Shown in pieces: positions 25,570 to 34,677 of a DNA stretch of 64,000 nt. Source of the DNA: Thunnus maccoyii (lineage: Eukaryota > Chordata > Actinopteri > Scombriformes > Scombridae); contig NC_056540.1 of NCBI RefSeq assembly GCF_910596095.1, forward strand, positions 19,492,501 through 19,556,500, read 5' to 3'. A program made the translations under genes and the position numbers. Each line of letters starts with the position of its first letter. The first letter of the stretch is position 1. The notes beneath the pieces are model-generated. The model had not been told where the DNA came from. It saw only the letters and a program-made list of their open reading frames with translations, and searched no databases.

Positions 25570-28416
25570 AAACACAGAGCTCCATAAATGGTAAAAAGTC
25601 AGTGTCAATGCTGCACTCAAGTCTGTTTCCTCTCCAGTCTGTGAGAAGTTAGACTTAAGACTTAAAGAGGAAATGAAGCATAAATGAAAAAGGAGTATTA
25701 ACGCTAATGTGGACAACAACCTAAATGCTGAAAATGAACTGTTACGTGACTCAGCAGCCTCAGTCAGGTATCAGCCGTACATACTCAAGATGACATGAAT
25801 TCAAGTTTTACTCATATCATTTATTGTATCAAAGGTCCATCTAGGGACGGACATTGCAAACTAACTTTGGTTACAAATGCTGTTGTATGTGGCATTAGTT
25901 CATGCTATATACTTGTCCTTATACAAATAAACATTAAATAAAATCTTTCCCTACTATTCTTTATCTGTATGTGTGACCCATGAATACTATAACAAGAGTC
26001 TACAGCCATGCAAGCTGCTCTGTGAATAAAGTGCAGTTAAGGCTAATGGGAATTCAATTCACTCTGTCAATTCAAGTATGTTAAACCAAAGTATGTGACA
26101 AATTAATATTTTGACTTGATAATGCTGAGGGGGGCATGAATATCTGTACCATAATTCATGGCAAATCATCCAATAGTTGTTGAGACATTTCATTTAAAAT
26201 AAAAAATATGAACTTCATACTGGCACTAAAGGAAAAGCCAGTGGATCACCAAAGATCAAAAATGTCATGGCAATCAATCGATAGTTGTTGAGATATTTCA
26301 GCCTGGAACAAAGTGTCTCATCAAGTTTCAGTAGTTACTTGTCCTGCACACAGGATGTGAGGTGGCTCCGGACGTTAACGTGGCGGCACAGAAGTTCCTT
26401 ATCAGGCTCCTGATACCAGCACCTGAGGGCATGAACGAGGTCTATCTGCGCTGTGAAAACGTGAGGCCAAACACACACACTCATTTCTCCTCATCTGTGT
26501 GTGTGCCATCCTCTGTCATATCCACCACCTCTCTATCAACACCTCTATCTTTGTCTGAAGATCTCACCTTTTTCTCTCTCTCTCTCTGTGTCTTTGTCTC
26601 TCGGCCTTTAGGAGCAGCAGTACGCTCAGTGGATGGCTGGATGTCGGCTGGCCTCCAAAGGCAAGACCCTGGCAGACAGCAGCTTCCAGAGCGAGATCCA
26701 GAGCATTCGCTCCTTCCTAGCTATGCAAAAGACCTCCTCTGGTTCCCATGGCAACACAGATGCCACAGATGAAAGCATCAACACCCACAGCCTAGTATCG
26801 CCACGCTACCATAAGAAGTACAAAACCAAACAGGTACAGGAACCGCAGGAAAAGTGAAACACACACTGAGAGTGCAAAGATAAAAAATAGTAGATGTGAT
26901 GTCACTTATTTTCATCAGATTCCATCAGATGGGTTTTGACTGACTTAAGGAGGCTGCTACTATTGGATAATACCCATTACTAATTTATTGGTCACTTAAA
27001 ACATTAAGCAAACAGCCAAATTCAGTCTGAAATTAACTCTTTTTAACCTCTGTCTGGATATCAGTATAGTAATTTGGTTTTGTGGCTGCAACAACTACCA
27101 AGTTTGTGCTCAAACTTCTGTCTGCAAACATGTGATTAACTCTGACCCTTTACTTTGTGCCTAACCCTCCAGCTGGCTCCTCGTATCCTGGACGCGTACC
27201 AGAACGTGGCTCAGCTCTCTCTGACAGACGCAGTGATGCGCTTCCTGCAGATCTGGCAGGCCCTGCCTGACTTTGGCCTCTCATACGTCGTAGTCAGGTC
27301 ATGTTTAATTTAAAGTTTTTTAGAGCATTTTGCCACAACACAAGTAAGAAAACTAGATAGTGTAACTGGATTAATGTGAAGTAGATATTTAGTCTTACAC
27401 TCAGCTCTTAATTGATGTAAATATAGAGAGTTTTGTTAAAGTTATGAGTCTTTTTTAGAATAGAATGAGACTCAGAGGTGGTACATAAAGAAAATACTAC
27501 AAAAATGTTTACTTCTCACATGCAGGAAGTGAAGATATTTTAACACGTTTAAGCTCTGGAAGGTTAAAGTTTGACTTTTGTCATGGCACGGTCTTAAAAG
27601 AGAGAAAACTGAAGCAAGATGTTTTTGACTAACAGGTTCAAGGGCAGCCGGAAAGATGAGGTTCTGGGCATTGCCCCCAACCGTCTGATCCGCATTGACC
27701 TGGGGGTGGGTGATGTGGTGAAGACCTGGCGCTACAACAACATGAAGCAGTGGAACGTCAACTGGGACATACGACAGGTCAGACTCACGTTGTCATCATC
27801 AACTTTATGTCAGGAACAGTTTGCAGGATTTTTTAGTTTCTAAAAATATGTGGTACTGAATTAGCTAAAGAAGGCTTGTATGGTTGCAGTGTTTGTTATT
27901 TGTGATAATTGCCAGACGCATGATCAAAACAGGCGATAAAATACAGTAAGACTTTCATCTAGATACAAAGCATGAACTCCAGCTACACTAACTAGATCTA
28001 AAACCATGCTGCCAGTGTAATTAGCAATAACACTAGTGCCATGGGAGAGCGACCTCATTAACACTACCCATAAAGTGAGGAGAGTTATGCTTATTACACT
28101 GCAAAGATTTTAAAGGAACCCCATAATATCGTTATTATATTTTGTTACTGTCTACTATCTCACTGCTCCAACATTTTTTCACCGAAATTTACCTTTAAAA
28201 TTTCTGATTTCTTTGTGTGTTTTCCGACCCCTACAGATGGCCATTGAGTTTGAAGGGAATGTCAACATTGCCTTTAGCTGCGTGACAGCCGACTGCAAAA
28301 TCGTTCACGAGTTCATCGGAGGCTACATTTTCATGTCGACACGCAGTCGTGAGAAGAGCGAGACGCTCAATGAGGAGCTCTTCCACAAGCTGACCGGTGG
28401 CCACGAAGCTCTCTAG
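7436..28416 (+). CDS. fermt3: fermt3, kindlin-3 (fermitin family homolog 3)
   Basis: Fourteen coding exons: 7436-7559, 9621-9854, 20856-20972, 21450-21618, 23074-23176, 23292-23399, 23959-24093, 24495-24541, 25283-25407, 26354-26460, 26612-26833, 27173-27297, 27636-27777, 28237-28416. All phases join to 645 residues (human about 667). Kindlin-3 binds integrin beta tails and, with talin, activates integrins in blood cells. Visible parts: F0 (1-95), F1 with a Lys-rich loop from residue 120, F2 split by a PH domain (about 346-450), and F3 with the integrin-contact pair Gln577-Trp578 in [13 protein letters not shown]. The N-terminus is the least certain point: the ATG lies one base after an acceptor and human kindlin-3 starts about 15 residues earlier, so an upstream coding exon may exist. 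Introns 1 and 2 carry the antisense tRNA-Trp array, and the exon 5 donor lies inside a GT repeat. fermt3 is told from fermt2 by neighbours macrod1 and trpt1, as in human, and by total length. Confidence 0.93.
8150..8200. mobile_element. LINE/SINE tail-like repeat fragment
   Basis: Contains CAATCAATCAAACTATATTT and CAGCACCTTTCATACA, a pattern I know from very common fish retroposon tails. A related fragment is at 60285-60370. Confidence 0.4.
8939..9010 (-). tRNA. tRNA-Trp (CCA), copy 1, intact
   Basis: 72 nt reading from GACTCTGTGGCGC to GTCAGGGTCA on the minus strand. The anticodon loop CTCCAGA gives CCA. The 7-bp acceptor stem has one G-T pair, and the D arm GCGC/GCGC, anticodon stem TCTGA/TCAGA and T loop TTCAAAT are all as in vertebrate tRNA-Trp; discriminator base A. 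It is in fermt3 intron 1, before exon 2, outside the main array but identical to the core copies. Confidence 0.93.
9325..9372 (-). pseudogene. tRNA-Trp fragment
   Basis: The plus strand shows TTTCTGACCTGGAGTCAGAC followed by GTGCGCAACAGAG, matching the anticodon arm and 5' end of the tRNA-Trp copies. The D arm is shortened and the T arm is unrecognisable. A relic. Confidence 0.6.
9857..10205 (+). repeat. (CTTT)n and long polypyrimidine tract
   Basis: A pure CTTT/TTTC run of about 60 bp starts right after the fermt3 exon 2 donor (A|GTGAGTC at 9854/9855). It degrades into about 280 bp that is almost all C and T on the plus strand. Apparent ORFs across it are low-complexity artefacts. Confidence 0.9.
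11291..11362 (-). pseudogene. tRNA-Trp copy 2, decayed
   Basis: Full length (72 nt) with anticodon CCA kept, but the T loop region (B box) reads ATTCAGATC instead of GTTCAAATC and the D stem is changed. Likely poorly transcribed. The flank resembles the TTGAGCACCACAGAGTT spacer type found before most copies. Confidence 0.75.
11705..11776 (-). pseudogene. tRNA-Trp-derived copy 3 with GCA anticodon
   Basis: 72 nt, diverged. The anticodon loop reads ATGCAGC, giving GCA (Cys) instead of CCA. The D stem has changed on both sides and still pairs (GTGC with GCAC). The anticodon stem has one mismatch and the T stem two. The body keeps Trp-type features, so this is a decaying tRNA-Trp gene and not a canonical tRNA-Cys. 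Confidence 0.75.
12037..12101 (-). pseudogene. tRNA-Trp copy 4 with 7-nt D-arm deletion
   Basis: 65 nt. The acceptor, anticodon (CCA) and T arms are close to the intact copies, but GCGCTAC (plus strand) of the D arm is missing, which removes part of the A box. Probably not functional. Confidence 0.8.
12434..12505 (-). tRNA. tRNA-Trp (CCA), copy 5, intact
   Basis: Identical by eye to copy 1. The minus-strand upstream side (plus 12506-12530) is rich in TTTTTAAAGG-like sequence that could act as a TATA-like element. The downstream side has only a T3 run, not T4. It is preceded on the plus strand by the spacer with GGTTGTCTTGGTGGAAGAG. Confidence 0.93.
12919..12990 (-). tRNA. tRNA-Trp (CCA), copy 6, two substitutions
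   Basis: 72 nt. There are two differences from the intact copies: one breaks a D-stem pair (GCGC/GCCC) and one makes a wobble in the T stem. Anticodon, acceptor stem and B box are kept. It may be functional or in early decay. Confidence 0.75.
13178..13320. repeat. Repeat with GGGGGATGCCATCCCCC hairpin
   Basis: A 7-bp perfect stem with a 3-nt loop near 13179-13196 is followed by two variant phrases (ATTCCCCTTGTTAAC and CCATCCCCTAG). It looks like a fragment of a dispersed element inside the array. Class unknown. Confidence 0.45.
13435..13477 (-). pseudogene. tRNA-Trp 5' half
   Basis: Matches the 5' half of the tRNA from base 1 through the anticodon loop (CCA) and part of its 3' stem, then loses similarity. 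One change in the anticodon stem (TCCGATC on the plus strand) is shared with the 3' half at 13716-13756. Confidence 0.75.
13716..13756 (-). pseudogene. tRNA-Trp 3' half
   Basis: 41 nt matching the T arm, 3' acceptor strand and end of the anticodon arm. It stops at the anticodon loop. On the minus strand it lies upstream of the 5' half (13435-13477), so the two halves are in permuted order. Confidence 0.75.
14125..14196 (-). tRNA. tRNA-Trp (CCA), copy 9, intact
   Basis: Identical by eye to copy 1, including acceptor stem, A and B boxes and CCA anticodon. No T4 run lies in the first 30 nt of the downstream (minus) flank. Confidence 0.93.
14197..14693. repeat. Array spacer A, first copy
   Basis: About 500 bp between tRNA copies 9 and 10, repeated nearly intact at 19065-19592. 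It holds TTATGGCCAGGCCATGGGGG, which resembles one end of a hAT-type element, then AT-rich sequence with TAGTATCTCTGTTATTTTTC. Confidence 0.75.
14694..14765 (-). tRNA. tRNA-Trp (CCA), copy 10, intact
   Basis: Identical by eye to copy 1. The downstream flank (plus side before 14694) is the common ACAGAGTTCACGATAAAGGA spacer type and has no T4 run near the gene. Confidence 0.93.
14766..15757. repeat. Array spacer B, first copy
   Basis: About 990 bp between tRNA copies 10 and 11. The same unit recurs at 16974-17918 and 17991-18992. Inside is a dispersed fish repeat with GGTTAGGTTTAGGCACAAAA. An apparent 82-codon minus-strand reading frame occurs in all copies but is derived from this repeat and resembles no known protein. 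Confidence 0.8.
15758..15829 (-). tRNA. tRNA-Trp (CCA), copy 11, intact
   Basis: Identical by eye to copy 1. It sits between spacer B and a short 248-bp spacer before copy 12. Confidence 0.93.
16078..16149 (-). tRNA. tRNA-Trp (CCA), copy 12, intact
   Basis: Identical by eye to copy 1. It is separated by only 248 bp from copy 11. Confidence 0.93.
16423..16494 (-). tRNA. tRNA-Trp (CCA), copy 13, one D-loop change
   Basis: One base differs from the intact copies, in the D loop before the conserved GG, and all stems pair. A T4 run follows the gene within a few bases on the minus strand (AATTTTAAG), unlike most other copies. Probably functional. Confidence 0.88.
16902..16973 (-). tRNA. tRNA-Trp (CCA), copy 14, B-box change, doubtful
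   Basis: 72 nt with CCA anticodon. Three changes: the T loop reads TTGAAAT, losing the near-invariant C of TTC; one T-stem pair becomes mismatched; and one D-loop base differs. The B-box change suggests weak TFIIIC binding and early pseudogene status. Confidence 0.6.
16974..17918. repeat. Array spacer B, second copy
   Basis: About 945 bp closely matching 14766-15757, with small deletions (for example a shorter T run near 17520 and loss of the segment around the CATCCTTGTAATAAGG phrase). Confidence 0.8.
17919..17990 (-). tRNA. tRNA-Trp (CCA), copy 15, intact
   Basis: Identical by eye to copy 1. Spacer B lies on both sides. Confidence 0.93.
17991..18992. repeat. Array spacer B, third copy
   Basis: About 1 kb closely matching the other two B spacers, directly in tandem with the second copy around tRNA copy 15. 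Confidence 0.8.
18993..19064 (-). tRNA. tRNA-Trp (CCA), copy 16, intact
   Basis: Identical by eye to copy 1. Confidence 0.93.
19065..19592. repeat. Array spacer A, second copy
   Basis: About 530 bp matching 14197-14693, with an extra short segment (GACTGTGTTTGTAGATAATA) before the common spacer end. Confidence 0.75.
19593..19664 (-). tRNA. tRNA-Trp (CCA), copy 17, intact
   Basis: Identical by eye to copy 1. The 5' flank has TTTTTAAAGG-like sequence about 15-20 nt upstream. Confidence 0.93.
20115..20186 (-). tRNA. tRNA-Trp (CCA), copy 18, intact
   Basis: Identical by eye to copy 1. Last intact copy before fermt3 exon 3. Confidence 0.93.
20615..20686 (-). pseudogene. tRNA-Trp-derived copy 19 with TCA anticodon
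   Basis: 72 nt, many changes. The anticodon loop reads CTTCAGA, giving TCA, which would read UGA. The anticodon stem still pairs, with one T-G wobble. The D stem is broken and the 5' end differs. A decayed edge copy 170 bp before fermt3 exon 3. Confidence 0.7.
22372..22445 (+). mobile_element. tRNA-headed SINE fragment
   Basis: GGTTCAGTGATTATCGCTGT then TTGCCTCACA and GACCCTGGTTTGATC match the A-box to B-box layout of common fish tRNA-derived SINEs. The tail is not recognised. Confidence 0.5.
23177..23214. repeat. (GT)n overlapping the fermt3 exon 5 donor
   Basis: About 18 GT units start exactly at the exon 5 donor (CCCAAG|GTGTGTGT), so the donor dinucleotide is itself part of the microsatellite. 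Confidence 0.9.
24640..25145. mobile_element. Dispersed fish retroposon-like repeat in fermt3 intron 8
   Basis: Phrases such as GACTTTATTGTCATTGCATG and, 370 bp later, AGTCTCGAGGTGCAGGTCTTG are typical of a dispersed repeat known from many fish genomes. An A-rich stretch lies at 24899-24910. Family not assigned. Confidence 0.45.
25534..25564. repeat. (CA)n microsatellite
   Basis: About 15 CA units in fermt3 intron 9. Confidence 0.9.
26110..26320. mobile_element. Dispersed fish repeat in fermt3 intron 9
   Basis: Contains CCAATAGTTGTTGAGACATT and a second variant with CATGGCAATC ahead of ATAGTTGTTGAGATATTTCA, plus GGATCACCAAAG. This wording is familiar from a very common fish interspersed repeat. 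It ends about 35 bp before exon 10. Confidence 0.5.
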
Positions 28417-29010
28417 GACTGAAACACACACAAACACAAAAGATCTGGATCCTTCACAACCCACATCAATCCTCATCCTGGTTTTCTCAGCAGTGAGAAA
28501 CCATGAGGAATTTTATATTCCAGTCAAGGAAAAAAGGATCAAAATAGGACATTATGTTCATCTATAAATGTGTTACAACCCACTTTGTCAGTCTATCCAA
28601 GTTGTTATCTTGCCTTTGTTTCACACACACACACACCCTCATTCACAAGCATCATCAGTGGATGGAAGACTAAACATGTTTAGACAGTTTAAGGCTCCAG
28701 TGATCTTCCTGCTGACTTGCTCTTTCCTTCATGATGGGCTGCTGCTGGGCGTCTGGTCCACTTAGAACAGCCAGCAGCAAATTTCCTTTTTCGCCTCATA
28801 GGATCAAGAATTATAATCACTGTTGCTCAGGATGCAAAGTCTCTTTGTGCAAAGCTGCAGTTTTATTGTCACTTGTAAAACATTTAATAAATGGCATATT
28901 ACAGCAGCCACATTATTTTAGCCAACAACCGTTGTACAGAGTACAAAATACATGCCAGTATGAAAAGTTTACCACATATAGTTATGAATAAACAAAACAG
29001 TTATTAAAAA
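28417..29010 (+). other. fermt3 3'UTR
   Basis: Follows the stop TAG at 28414-28416. AATAAA-type signals occur near 28885, 28986 and 29008-29016. No other gene is seen up to the 3' end of trpt1. Confidence 0.5.
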
Positions 29011-29890
29011 TAAATAAAGCAATTTACATTTCATTCTCAGTTATCTTCACTCCCTATTGTCATGACATCTGGTGCCAGTTTCTGTTGTTTCTTACACAGG
29101 AAGCTTCTAACCAATTATCTCCCCTCACATGCTGTGTGTGTGTATGTGTGTGTGTGTCCATATCTCACAAAAATATGTCTTTAAATATGTCTGTCTTTAA
29201 AGGCCTGGCTGGTTGTTGCATTATATAGCGTGTCTGTTGGCGTCCAATGTCCATATATTTTACTGCTAGGTGAAATTATCTTGGGAGTAAATAGATGCCA
29301 CTGTTTATTTAGCACTGACAACGCCATAAAGAAAACTAAGTGTCTATGCCTTTAAATAAAAAGTGACGTTTTCCAGCATAAGTCAATTGAACTTTCATAT
29401 AAAAATTACCATTTTTATTCTCTGCCTGTCTTGTTTTATGTTATTTTGATTGCTTTTTTCCTCACTGTGAGACAGCAGGAACCCTGCTGGAAAACACTTT
29501 CAGGCCCACAGCTGGTAATGTTCTTCATTGCTCTGCTGTTTTTTCCTGTTAAAAATAAAATAAAAATGAAAAAGAAAAAGAAACCATCAGGCCATCATGA
29601 TCCTTTCAATAATGACCAAAGGATGAAAGGTTTACCAATTTAGTCCCATTGAGGATGATTTCTGAATGGATTCTCCTACTGCTGACCACAAATGCTTCAC
29701 TCTTCTGCCAAACAAGTGTTACCAAGGGAACTAGGATGAGCATCAACCAACAGTTGGACGCTAACATGGTCAGGTGAGTCCCTCTGTGACCAATGACAGA
29801 CCAGTATCCTCTGCTGCTACTGCAGTGGCAGGATGCTCCCTGAAACACAGGACGAAGTGACTTCAGTGAACAAGTAAATCAATCCACCTC

Positions 29891-32800
29891 TCAAAATGAA
29901 AAATAATCTGAACTGAATTTATCTATATGATTGTTTTTCTCACTTGTAGGTCTCAGTTTTAGGGCTCGACTGAAGTATTTAGGGAGAAGTTTTCCCTCTG
30001 CGTCGCCTGCAGTCAGCAAAACACCGTTCTCTGACCAGAAGAACTCAATACCATCTATGCAGTCAGACACACACATACAGTTAAACATGTCAGTTTGTTG
30101 TCACTGGACTGGATTGAACATATTGGGTTAGCAGTCATTAGCGTCTTACGTTACCAGCAAGAGCTTTTGGTACATCAATAAAAACGGCTAGATCACAGTC
30201 TCTCCTCATGCCTGGTGGGGAAAAGAATGACACCATTGGAAGAATGTATCTAAATGTTTATCTGACAAGCTTCTCCTTGTCACACACACACACACAGCTT
30301 ACCGCTGATGACACCATCCTCTCCTGGCAGGCCTGGTGCCAGATGGATGTGTGTCCTCTTCATGCGGCTCAGGCCCTGTTGCTGGATGGAGCTCCAGTTG
30401 CGGATGTAGGAGCCATGGAGGGCCTCAGCAGGGCAGTCTGGAGAACCAGCCAGGACCGGCTTCAGCTCCAAATCTGTTACCTGATCACAACAATGCCACA
30501 AGTATTAACGCAACACTTAGGATGAGGGCACATTGCAGATTTTTTTGGACCAGATAAAAACATTAAAATCTGCCTGGGGTGATGATATTGTTGCTTAATT
30601 AGTTGTGAAGATCTTGTGGTGAAATTGGACCACTATCAGAGAAACATAAAGTGAGAAACTAATAGCAGGATTAAATTCCAAGGCCAGCGAGGGTTTGTAT
30701 ACATCTCATGTTCAGCTCACATGTGCATTTTTGCTTCAAACGGCTCTGTCAATTACTAGTTATAATCAAAAAAGGAAACATAATCAAGACACATGTTAAA
30801 GTCACACTTTAGCACCAGAGTTGGTGCTATTCCCTAAAGTCTTAGTGTGCTTTCAACTGACATTGTTTTCACTTATTTTACAGCATTAGAAATAATGTTT
30901 CTTTTTTTAAATGATTGTCAGAGGACTAACAGCATATGTCAGCTGATAATTAGATTGAAGGTGATGTTTTGAAGGTGTAAATTGTTTTATTACATTGGTA
31001 TTTTGAGCTGTGGTTGGATCTCCCAGAGTTAATTTTCCATCATGCAGGATGTAAATGTGTAGTAGAGTAGAGTATATACTCCTACCTGGAAAACATCCTG
31101 TTATTCACTCTCTGTCTCTCACACACACAAACATATTGATTGGCCTTTTGACTACATCACTATCTCTGCATACTGTACTTCACATTGCTGTTTGGTTTTA
31201 TATCCATATGTGTGGCTGCAGAGAGGTAAAGGAGAAACACTAGGATGTTTTTCCATCTTAAGTCCATTCTGTTTTAAACTGAAATATAAATTAAACACTG
31301 TATACACCAAAGGACTTAACACATCCTTTCATACTGGTCTTCTAGGGAAATGAAAGATCCTCTTTTCAGCACCTCATCTGATATTTACAACTCTGCATAC
31401 CTGCACTGAATGGCCCTGATTGGCTCGAATCTGCAAGCGGCCGTCCTCTGGGTGGGAGCGAAGCTTAAAGCGCTGCTTGTCATTTGCAGCCACGACTCTC
31501 TCGACGTCCTCCAATGAATATGAGCGGAACTGCGAGTGAGCCAGGAGGTCCTCCACAAATAGGAAACCATCTATGAGGATGAGAGTCATTATGGCTGCGG
31601 TCACACTCTTTTATGTTCCTCTTTGCCTCGAACCGCACATTTTGTTAAACCGAAAAGACAGATGTTGATGTTATGAATGATGCAGAAATCTCACCTTTAC
31701 CATCTCTGTAACTAATAATGACAATACTACTTTAAGGTAAGATCATGAATCCTGTCACATGCCAATGCACATTTTCTTGTAAAAAGGTAAACTAACCACA
31801 TTATCACCATGGTTTTAGACAATTAGGCACTTATCCAAGAACCAGAGACCCAAACCAATACCTGAGATGTATTTTCTAATGTGAATTCAGCTTGACAAGG
31901 AGCAGTCGGTAGCATATGTACAGCATTTCATCCTGTTACGTGCACTTGAACCAGGTTAAGACACGGATGAACAATCCAAAGCAGAGGTTGTAATGATCTA
32001 TTACGCTGCACTGTCCATTATAAAATAGACAACAATCTAGCTTAAATCTATATTTGCTGTCAAAGTTGTGTCAAAACCTGTATCAGTGTCAGTGATTGTG
32101 TTTACTGTTCACTTGTGTTTACCAGTGCTGGAAGAATTATTCAGGACCCTTAGTTAAGTAAAAGTACCAATACAGCAATTTCAAAATACTCCATTACAAG
32201 TAAAAGTCCTGCAAGAAAACCCTACTTAAATAAAAGTACACAGGTTTTGCAGCTAAATGCATTTATTATATATGACATCATTATTACTTTATATACATTT
32301 AGTTTGTGGTTCCAACCTAGGGGTCAGGCCCCTCTAAAGGATCACCAGATAAAAAACAAAGTTCTGATACATAAATTGGTTTTACAAATTTCCTCTGATT
32401 TTTTGGTGAAATATTGGATCATTTGAACATTTATTGAAATGAAACCATGTGAGAAGTTTAGAGGGAAAAATCACTATTTGGTGGAGCTGTTAACAACTCA
32501 TAGACATGTGAAATGTGACCCCGACTACACACTGCTTTTTTTAAGACGTCAAAAGCCAAAAAGGTTGGAAACCACTGATTTCATCTTTAACAATATGTTG
32601 TATTTTAAAAGCTTGTTATATTATCCATTGTGTCAAATCATCATCTGAAAAGTAACTAAAGCTGTAAAATAAAGGTAGTGGAGTGGAAGTACAAAGTAGC
32701 ATCAAATGGAAATAAAAAGTAGAGTACAAGTACCTCAAAATTGTACTTAAGTGCAGTACTTGAGTAAATGTACTTAGTTATTTGCACAAACCAGTTTGTG

Positions 32801-33149
32801 TCCAGCTCACCTGTACCCATGTGGAGACCCATCTGGTTGGCTCCATGGCGAAGAGCATAAGACATGGATTTAGACAGGCGGACATCTCTGTCCTGGCAGA
32901 GGGAGAAGGCATCAATCATAACAGACACACACACTTAAAGTCAGTTCTAATCATAGCTCTGGTTTAAATATAGGACCTTGACTTAACCGTGCCAAACAAT
33001 CCATACTGCCTGCCTTAACAGCCACTAAACGGAGGTGTCATGAGTCAGAAATGGGCCTGTGTGAGCTAATTATATCTCACCTCTCCACCGCGGCTTCCTC
33101 TCTTTCCTCTCCCTCTTCTGCCTCCTCTTCCTCCTCTGTCACTGTCCAT
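29891..33149 (-). CDS. trpt1: trpt1, tRNA 2'-phosphotransferase 1
   Basis: Six coding exons on the minus strand: 33149-33081, 32892-32811, 31570-31401, 30480-30303, 30211-30155 and 30054-29891. All junctions are GT-AG with matching phases, giving 239 residues (human about 253). TRPT1/Tpt1 transfers the 2'-phosphate left at tRNA splice junctions to NAD+. Family-conserved catalytic parts are present: Arg38-His39 in YALRHG, the IRANQGHS motif, the HGSY motif, RTHIHLAPGLPG, and the GMRRDC arginine. Residues 5-21 are an Arg/Gly-rich N-terminus, as in human. The C-terminus after RPT (SEKNNHIDKF...) is read through to the first stop and is unlike human; a further 3' exon cannot be excluded. Intron 2 holds a dispersed AGTAAAAGTA-type repeat, and the exon 4 donor is followed within seven bases by a TG repeat. 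It is convergent with fermt3 and divergent from zbtb3. Confidence 0.92.
32115..32785. mobile_element. Non-autonomous element with AGTAAAAGTA / GAGTAAATGTAC ends
   Basis: The left side has TTAGTTAAGTAAAAGTACCA and the right side CAGTACTTGAGTAAATGTAC. Both are phrases of a very common fish element, here with unrelated AT-rich sequence between them. It sits in trpt1 intron 2 and ends about 25 bp from exon 2. A related fragment is at 60640-60730. Confidence 0.5.
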
Positions 33150-33692
33150 TTAAACGCAGGCAGCTCTCAGTCAGATCATGATTTTACGCAGCTCAACCAA
33201 ATGTGTGTGAGCTCTCACTTCCTGGTGTGTTCTCGGTATCCGCCTGTAGGTGGCGCTGTGGCGGTTGAGCTAGGCACTACAGAAGAAGAGCAGCATTTTG
33301 TCCTGGAAGAAAACATGACACAGACAGCTGCTGCAGGTGAGAAAACATTCATCATATCCATAAACAAAAATACGAGGCACCCGTGATGAGAATCGGTGCT
33401 GTCTATCTGGACGATAACTTACAAGTCACCCTGACAAACTGGGTTTATATCTAGGAGCTCGCTGTCCAGGAATTTTTAACACAGAGGCTGAGCTAACTTG
33501 GCTAACTAATGTTAGCATAGTTGGGGCTGTATAGACAGCCAGCTGCTGCCAGTTTTTCCTCTTTGTATTACCTCGATAGCTGCTACACCGTGAGGTTAAT
33601 GTCGTTGTCCGCGTTTGTCTCTCACTCGCGTGCTTTTGTTAATCGTAACGGACAGGTCACCATGGAAACGTAACGGTGGATAACGTAGAAGG
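33150..33692. promoter_or_regulatory. Divergent trpt1/zbtb3 promoter with X-box-like site
   Basis: About 540 bp separate the trpt1 start (minus) from the zbtb3 5' exon (plus). Visible motifs are an ETS-like ACTTCCTGG at about 33218 and GTCACCATGGAAAC at 33656-33669, which fits the RFX X-box pattern. G+C is raised at both ends. No TATA box was seen. Confidence 0.5.
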
Positions 33693-33748
33693 ATGACTGA
33701 AGACTCGCAGGTGTCAATCAGCAGTGACAGAAAGAGGCTGTACAGTCC
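33693..33748 (+). other. zbtb3 5'UTR exon end with upstream ORF
   Basis: A strong donor (AGTCC|GTGAGT) at 33748/33749 pairs with the acceptor at 34674. The ATG at 33693 starts an 18-codon run MTEDSQVSISSDRKRLYS. After the predicted splice it ends CCG TGA, and that TGA overlaps the main ATG (TGATGG). The true transcription start is unknown. Confidence 0.5.
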
Positions 33749-33919
33749 GTGAGTATCCTCTTTTGTTAACACTTTGTTGCCGTGAAATGTTTATCTTAGA
33801 ACTTGTGTCTTAAATTCTTGCTCTCTTTAGTTGTAGAGGATGTTATCCCTATCAGGAAGTTACATTTTCTTACCCAAATATTGTGAGTTCAGCGTCGACA
33901 TGCACTTCCAATAAAGGGC

Positions 33920-34480
33920 AGGTTCGCAGTTTTTTTTTGTCTGTCTTAAAACAACACTCAAGTGCCCGAATAAACATTGAAACTCGTTTTTCTTGCTGTA
34001 ATAATTCCTCCTGTTCATACTGACCATTAGAAGATCCCTTCATAATGCACTTACAATGTAGGTGATAGGGGACAAAATCCACAGTCCTCCTTCTGTGCAA
34101 AAATGTATCTAAAAGTTTATCAGAAGCAAGAATATGAAGCTTCAGTTGTGTTTACTCTGTCCGAGGAAACACAAAGAATGAGTTTGATGCTAAAAGACTG
34201 TAAATTTGGCAGATATCCACTTGATATGACTAACTCAGACTGCTGAAACCTCATATAAGCTTCAGATCAACTTTTAAATATATTTTTGCACAAAATGACT
34301 TTGTGGACACACTGTGGATTTTGGCCCCCATCACTTACATTGAAAGCTCATTTGAAGTGGATTTTTTAATGGCCAGTATGAGCAGGAGGAATGATTACAG
34401 TGAGAAGAACCTCTTTCAGTCTTCATATGTGCACCTGACTGCTGTTTTAAGACAGACTTAAAAAATTGTGAACCTAACCT
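33920..34480. repeat. Long inverted repeat in zbtb3 5' intron
   Basis: The arm at about 33920-34145 is the imperfect reverse complement of 34248-34480, with a spacer of about 100 bp. Shared phrases, read on the second arm, include CTTTTAAATATATTTTTGCA, TGGCCAGTATGAGCAGGAGG and GTTTTAAGACAGACTTA. The sequence is a familiar dispersed fish repeat, here in two opposed copies that could fold into a long RNA hairpin. Confidence 0.75.
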
Positions 34481-34677
34481 TTTAAGGATATTTTCTAAGC
34501 CAGTTGCCTAGATATTACATTTGAGCAAGTAATTATTTTCCAAAGAAATCATAAGAGAACAGCCAAAAAGTATAACATCAAGGTGTATTATGCAACTGAC
34601 TACAGACCTGCAGCATTTTCTCTTTATTCCATTGCCTTTGCTTTCCTCTCATTTTTATCTTCTCCTTTGCTCAGGTG

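Noticed and set aside
29606-29848. An 80-codon minus-strand reading frame between fermt3 and trpt1
   Set aside because: It starts after the trpt1 stop, has no recognised domain and no clear splice link. It is most likely trpt1 3'UTR.
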